Shown here: positions 32,859 through 36,610 of the stretch, in pieces
Numbering within the stretch: position 1 is the first letter of the stretch
Layout: the number at the start of each line of letters is the position of its first letter
NCBI GenBank assembly: GCA_014534095.1
Contig: JACVSD010000004.1
Coordinates: 1-36,610 of the forward strand
Origin: Nitrospiraceae bacterium
GTDB lineage: Bacteria; Nitrospirota; Nitrospiria; Nitrospirales; Nitrospiraceae
Direction: 5' to 3'
Length of the DNA stretch: 36,610 nt
The notes under the pieces: model-generated
Seen by the model: only the letters and a program-made list of their open reading frames with translations
Told to the model about the DNA's origin: nothing
Database searches by the model: none
Position numbers and translations under genes: made by a program

Positions 32859-34955
32859 TCATGACGGTTGGCCCAGCTCACCATCGATGCGGACGGTATC
32901 GAGGGACTGGAGGCGCACGAATGCGTCCACTTCATTGAGACCCATGACAGGCACTGAATGCAGAATACGGTCCGTGAAGCGCCGGAGATGGCGCCGCAGA
33001 GCCGGAGAGCAGAGCAGGATTGGCTGCTGGCCCCGCGCGGCCACGCGCTCCGCCGCCTGCTTGAGACTGGCCAGAAGCTTGTGGGACACCGTCGGGTCAA
33101 GGTTCAACGCCGCCCCTTGCGGAAGCCCGGCCACCTGCTCAGCCAAGGACCGATCCAGCCGGGGGTCCAACGTAATCACCTGTAGAGTCCCGTCGGGCAT
33201 CTGGTATTGCTTCGTGATGGTCCGGGCGAGCGATTGGCGCGCCGCCTCCGTGAGCACGTCCGCATCTTTGGTGGCCGTGGCCTGGTCGGACACGGCTTCC
33301 AGAATCGAGCGCAGGTCGCGGATGGGAATACCTTCCTTGAGCAGATTGCCCAGAATCCGGACGACCGTGCCGAGCGGCACGAGCGTGGGGATCAGTTCCT
33401 CGACAAGCTTTGGATGCACCTTTCCCACTTCGTCCAGGAGGGCCTGAACCTCCTGCCGCCCCAGCAATTCGTGGCCGTGGCGTTTGATCAATTCGGACAA
33501 ATGCGTCGTGATCGCCGAGCTGGCGTCCACCACTGTATAGCCGGCCATCTGGGCCTGCTCGCGCGCGTCCTCCGGAACCCATAACGCCGGGAGACCGAAC
33601 GCCGGTTCTTTGGTTTGAATGCCTTGCACCAGGCCGCGTTGGCCCGTGCCTGGATCGATGGCGAGCACATGCCCGGGCATGACGTCCGACTTGGCGATTT
33701 CGACGCCTTTCAAAATGATCGCGTATTCGTTCGGGCGCAGTTGGAGATTGTCGCGGATATGAATAGGCGGCACCACGAATCCCATCGTTTCAGCAAACTG
33801 GCGGCGAAGCCCTTTGATCCGGTCGAGCAACGCCGTCCCCTGCGCTCCTTCGACGAGACCGATCAAGCCGTAACCCACCTGAACTTCCATGAGGTCAAGC
33901 GGCGTCACGTGAGTCGTGCCGTCATCGGGCTTGGCTGGCGCAGCGGCGGCCGGCAAGACCTGCGGCGTCTGCTCGCGCTGTTGCAGGCGGTAGGCCATCC
34001 ATCCCACCAACGCCCCGAGGACCAGAAACGCGACGTGCGGCAGACCTGGCACGAGGCCCAGCGCGAGAAGAATGCCGGCGGCCGTCCCGACCGCCTTCGG
34101 AGACGTCAGCAGTTGCTTCGTCATCTCCCCGCCCAGGTCGGTATCCGAGGCGGCGCGCGTGACGACGATACCCGCGGCTGTAGACACGATCAGCGCAGGG
34201 ATCTGTGCGACCAGCCCTTCCCCGACGGTCAGCAGCGTATAGGTCTGCGCCGCCAATCCGGGGCTCATCCCTTGCTGAAGGATTCCGATCGTCAGTCCGC
34301 CGAGGATATTGACCAGGATGATGATGACGGCGGCCACTGCATCGCCCCGTACGAATTTGCTGGCGCCATCCATGGCCCCATAGAAGTCCGCTTCTTCGGC
34401 GATCTCGCGTCGCCGGCGGCGCGCCTCGGCTTCGTTAATCAAACCGGCGTTCAAGTCGGCATCGATGCTCATCTGCTTGCCGGGCATCGCATCGAGGGTA
34501 AACCGCGCGGCGACCTCGGCGACGCGACCCGCGCCTTTGGTCACCACCACGAAGTTGATGATGACCAGGATCGCGAACACGACCAGGCCGACCGTGTAGT
34601 TACCGCCGACCACGAAGTTCCCGAACGCGCGGATGACCTCGCCGGCCGCGCCTGCCCCTTCGTTGCCGTGGAGCAGGATCAGCCGCGTGGAGGCAATGTT
34701 GAGCGACAGGCGCAGAAGCGTAATCATCAAGAGGATGGACGGAAATACCGAAAACTCGATCGGCCGCCGCACCTGCAACCCGACCAGCAGAATGATCACG
34801 GACAGCGTGATGTCGAAACTCAGGAGCAGATCGAGGAGGAAGCGCGGCAACGGCAGCAACATGACCATCAGAATGGCCACGACGCTGACGGACAGCACAA
34901 TGTCCGGATGCTTGAGTAACGGTGGACGATCGAAGGATTCCGTGTGAGCGGCCAT
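32859..34955 (-). CDS. flhA: Flagellar type III export gate protein FlhA
   Basis: 698 residues, the normal FlhA length. The N-terminal half has eight hydrophobic segments (for example VSVVAILMVMLLPLPRFLLD), with the FHIPEP signature in the cytoplasmic loop (MPGKQMSIDADLNAGLI and ARRRRREIAEEADFYGAMDG). The C-terminal half is the soluble export-receptor domain for chaperone-substrate complexes. It starts 17 bp after flhB with GAGAGGATTGAGGA upstream. The gene looks complete and ordinary. Confidence 0.96.
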   Translation of the reverse strand: MAAHTESFDRPPLLKHPDIVLSVSVVAILMVMLLPLPRFLLDLLLSFDITLSVIILLVGLQVRRPIEFSVFPSILLMITLLRLSLNIASTRLILLHGNEGAGAAGEVIRAFGNFVVGGNYTVGLVVFAILVIINFVVVTKGAGRVAEVAARFTLDAMPGKQMSIDADLNAGLINEAEARRRRREIAEEADFYGAMDGASKFVRGDAVAAVIIILVNILGGLTIGILQQGMSPGLAAQTYTLLTVGEGLVAQIPALIVSTAAGIVVTRAASDTDLGGEMTKQLLTSPKAVGTAAGILLALGLVPGLPHVAFLVLGALVGWMAYRLQQREQTPQVLPAAAAPAKPDDGTTHVTPLDLMEVQVGYGLIGLVEGAQGTALLDRIKGLRRQFAETMGFVVPPIHIRDNLQLRPNEYAIILKGVEIAKSDVMPGHVLAIDPGTGQRGLVQGIQTKEPAFGLPALWVPEDAREQAQMAGYTVVDASSAITTHLSELIKRHGHELLGRQEVQALLDEVGKVHPKLVEELIPTLVPLGTVVRILGNLLKEGIPIRDLRSILEAVSDQATATKDADVLTEAARQSLARTITKQYQMPDGTLQVITLDPRLDRSLAEQVAGLPQGAALNLDPTVSHKLLASLKQAAERVAARGQQPILLCSPALRRHLRRFTDRILHSVPVMGLNEVDAFVRLQSLDTVRIDGELGQPS

Positions 34956-34972
34956 CAGTCCTCAATCCTCTC

Positions 34973-36058
34973 TTAGGAGTGTCCCGGTGTGACGCCTTTG
35001 GCCCGGTACACAAAGGCCAGAATCTCCGCCACCGCCCGGTAGAGGTTGGCGGGAATGTCCTGTCCAATGTCGACGAGTTTGTAGAGCGTGCGCGCGACGA
35101 ACTTGTTCTCGACCACGGCGACGCCGTGATGCCGGGCGAGTTCGCGAATGCGCTCGGCGACAAACCCCGCGCCTTTGGCCACGACGAATGGCGCCGCCAT
35201 TTTGGTGGCATCGTATTTCAGCGCGACGGCGAGGTGCGTGGGGTTTGTCACGACCACGTCCGCCGTCTTGACGGCCGCCATCATTCGTTTCTTCGCGAGA
35301 TCCCGTTGTGCGGCCCGCACGCGGTTCCTGATCAGTGGGTCGCCTTCCGAGGCCTTCTGCTCTTCCTTGATCTCTTCCTTGGACATCCGCAGGCTTCGTT
35401 CCCACTCATAGCGCTGATACAAATAATCGAGGCCCGCCAGGAGCGCGATGGCGCCGGACACAGCGAGGGCGGCCTTCAACGCAAGCCGGCCGGTCACGTG
35501 GAGGGCGGTGCTCATGTCGTATTGGATGAGCCCCGGCACTTGGCTGACGTCATTGCGCATGACGAAGAGGCCGACGCCGGTGATGACGGCGATCTTCAGG
35601 AGGCCCTTGATCAATTCCATGACCGACCGGAGAGAGGCGATCTTCGACAGACCCGTCAGCGGATTGAGCCGGGCCATATCGAACTGGAGCGCTTCTGTCC
35701 GCCACAGAAATCCGGTTTGCGCAAGCGAGACACCGGTTCCGATCAGCGCAATGCCGAGCACGATGGGAAGCACGAGCAGGAGGACGATCGTGCCGGTCTG
35801 CACCACGATGGTGTGGACCCCATCGATGGTCAGATGGCTTGTCATGGCGGAGTCCCACGATAGGCTCAAGCCCTGCCGCGTCTGCTCGGTCATCTTGCGC
35901 ATGCCCGCTGGAAGGAGCGCCGCGAGCAATCCGATGCCGCCGAGCAGTACCGCGGCGGTCGATACATCCCGGCTGATGGGAATTTGACCTTGCCGGCGTG
36001 CCTCTTCTTTGCGTTTCTCGGTCGCCGGTTCTGTCTTGTTCGTGTCTTGCTCAGCCAT
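34973..36058 (-). CDS. flhB: Flagellar type III export switch protein FlhB
   Basis: 361 residues. A basic start (TEPATEKRKEEARRQGQIPIS) precedes four membrane segments (about 35-52, 85-110, 150-167, 190-212). The cytoplasmic part carries the self-cleavage motif NPTH at 272-275 (TNPTHLAVALKYD), so the switch from rod/hook to filament substrates should work. It overlaps the fliR stop by 8 bp and is followed by flhA. The FlhB C-terminus is short but normal. Confidence 0.96.
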   Translation of the reverse strand: MAEQDTNKTEPATEKRKEEARRQGQIPISRDVSTAAVLLGGIGLLAALLPAGMRKMTEQTRQGLSLSWDSAMTSHLTIDGVHTIVVQTGTIVLLLVLPIVLGIALIGTGVSLAQTGFLWRTEALQFDMARLNPLTGLSKIASLRSVMELIKGLLKIAVITGVGLFVMRNDVSQVPGLIQYDMSTALHVTGRLALKAALAVSGAIALLAGLDYLYQRYEWERSLRMSKEEIKEEQKASEGDPLIRNRVRAAQRDLAKKRMMAAVKTADVVVTNPTHLAVALKYDATKMAAPFVVAKGAGFVAERIRELARHHGVAVVENKFVARTLYKLVDIGQDIPANLYRAVAEILAFVYRAKGVTPGHS

Positions 36059-36610
36059 GTCCCAGCACCTTCAGGAGCGCATCGATGGTCAGTTGTAAGC
36101 CTTCGATTTCCCGGGCAAGCAATTGCACGGTGAACGGCATGCCCAGACCGATCACGAGTAGTCCGCCGGCGATGGTAATGGGAAAGCTCAACACGAACAC
36201 ATTGATCTGGGTGACCGCCCGTCCGAGGATCGCCAATAGGATGTTCAACAGGAGAATGGTGATGAGCACCGGCGCCGCCAGTTTCAGTCCGATCGTGAAC
36301 ATCTGCTGCGACAGATGGACGATGTCGTCCCCCAGGCCCGGGGGAAGCGTCGCGCCGAACGCCGGAATGGCCTCATAGCTGGATACGATCGTGGCGACGA
36401 CGAGCATGTGGGCGTTGAGCGAGAGGAACACTAAGGAGGCCAGCAAGGTGAAGTACTGGCCCATCATCGACGTTTGGTGCGACGTCGTGGGGTCGAACAA
36501 CTGCACCACGCCGAACCCCATCTGCACGCCGATCATTTCACCGGCCATTTCTACTGCGCCGAAAAACAGCCTGACGGCCTGCCCGATGGTCAGCCCGATG
36601 GCCATTTCGC
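36051..36610 (-). CDS. fliR: Flagellar export protein FliR (partial, N-terminus outside window)
   Basis: 186 codons visible; the frame continues past the window end, so about 70 N-terminal residues are missing (FliR is ~260 residues). Conserved FliR segments are VEMAGEMIGVQMGFGVVQLF, SMMGQYFTLLASLVFLSLN, and LKLAAPVLITILLLNILLAI. FliR is a membrane part of the export gate core with FliP and FliQ. It overlaps flhB by 8 bp, so the upstream operon (likely fliPQR) continues outside. Confidence 0.93.
   Translation of the reverse strand, partial: EMAIGLTIGQAVRLFFGAVEMAGEMIGVQMGFGVVQLFDPTTSHQTSMMGQYFTLLASLVFLSLNAHMLVVATIVSSYEAIPAFGATLPPGLGDDIVHLSQQMFTIGLKLAAPVLITILLLNILLAILGRAVTQINVFVLSFPITIAGGLLVIGLGMPFTVQLLAREIEGLQLTIDALLKVLGHG

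Noticed and set aside
33615..34919. 434-codon plus-strand open frame
   Set aside because: It lies fully antisense to flhA, is rich in Arg, His, Gln and Asp without any domain, and is a shadow of GC-rich codon use.
1..36610. tRNA, rRNA, CRISPR or insertion sequence
   Set aside because: None was found: no repeat-spacer pattern, no transposase-like protein, and the coding density is nearly complete.

Overview
The window is about 36.6 kb of GC-rich chromosomal DNA from a motile Gram-negative bacterium. The outer-membrane L-ring and P-ring proteins (FlgH, FlgI) and the heptosyltransferase-type GT9 enzymes support a diderm. The gene order, the sigma-54/sigma-28 promoter mix and the B12-radical-SAM/glycosyltransferase genes remind me of Nitrospirota such as Nitrospira. 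That placement is inference; the window has no rRNA or other phylogenetic marker. Almost all genes lie on the minus strand, and I saw no tRNA, rRNA, CRISPR array or insertion sequence.

Region 1 (positions 5-11276, minus) is a compact six-gene sugar and glycan operon. In transcription order it holds an SDR sugar-nucleotide epimerase, a B12-type radical SAM enzyme, a 1391-residue fusion (radical SAM, two GT2 domains, TPR tail), a GT9 transferase, a CgeB-like transferase with a Maf-like N-terminal part, and a second GT9 transferase. Most genes overlap or nearly touch. A sigma-54 type promoter lies about 75-90 bp before the first gene. Its position beside flagellar genes, the Maf-like domain and the promoter class suggest modification of flagellin or another surface glycan.

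Region 2 (11618-17831) is a c-di-GMP and signalling block. A PilZ/YcgR-like protein and a canonical HD-GYP phosphodiesterase (minus) are divergent from a degenerate HD-GYP paralogue and a large hybrid histidine kinase (plus). The divergent intergenic region carries one sigma-28 type promoter in each direction.

Region 3 (17854-28478, minus) is the rod, ring and hook-junction operon in transcription order: flgF, flgG, flgA, flgH, a small unknown gene, flgI, flgJ (rod-binding part only), flgM, flgN, flgK, flgL, csrA, fliW. A near-consensus sigma-54 promoter precedes flgF. Internal sigma-28 promoters precede flgM and csrA, which suits late boosts of the anti-sigma factor, the filament-junction proteins and the CsrA-FliW control pair.

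Region 4 (28703-36610, minus) is the export and regulation operon: fliR (partial), flhB, flhA, flhF, flhG, fliA, then a membrane protein with a degenerate GGDEF domain. FliA would read the four sigma-28 promoters found here and FlgM would hold it in check.

The most interesting points are the radical SAM-GT2-GT2-TPR fusion with an unusual CX3CX3C cluster motif, related modules inserted in swapped order in FlgK and FlgL, a tandem duplication at the flhF-flhG junction that creates a mini-ORF, and a heptad-repeat hairpin between flgF and flgG.
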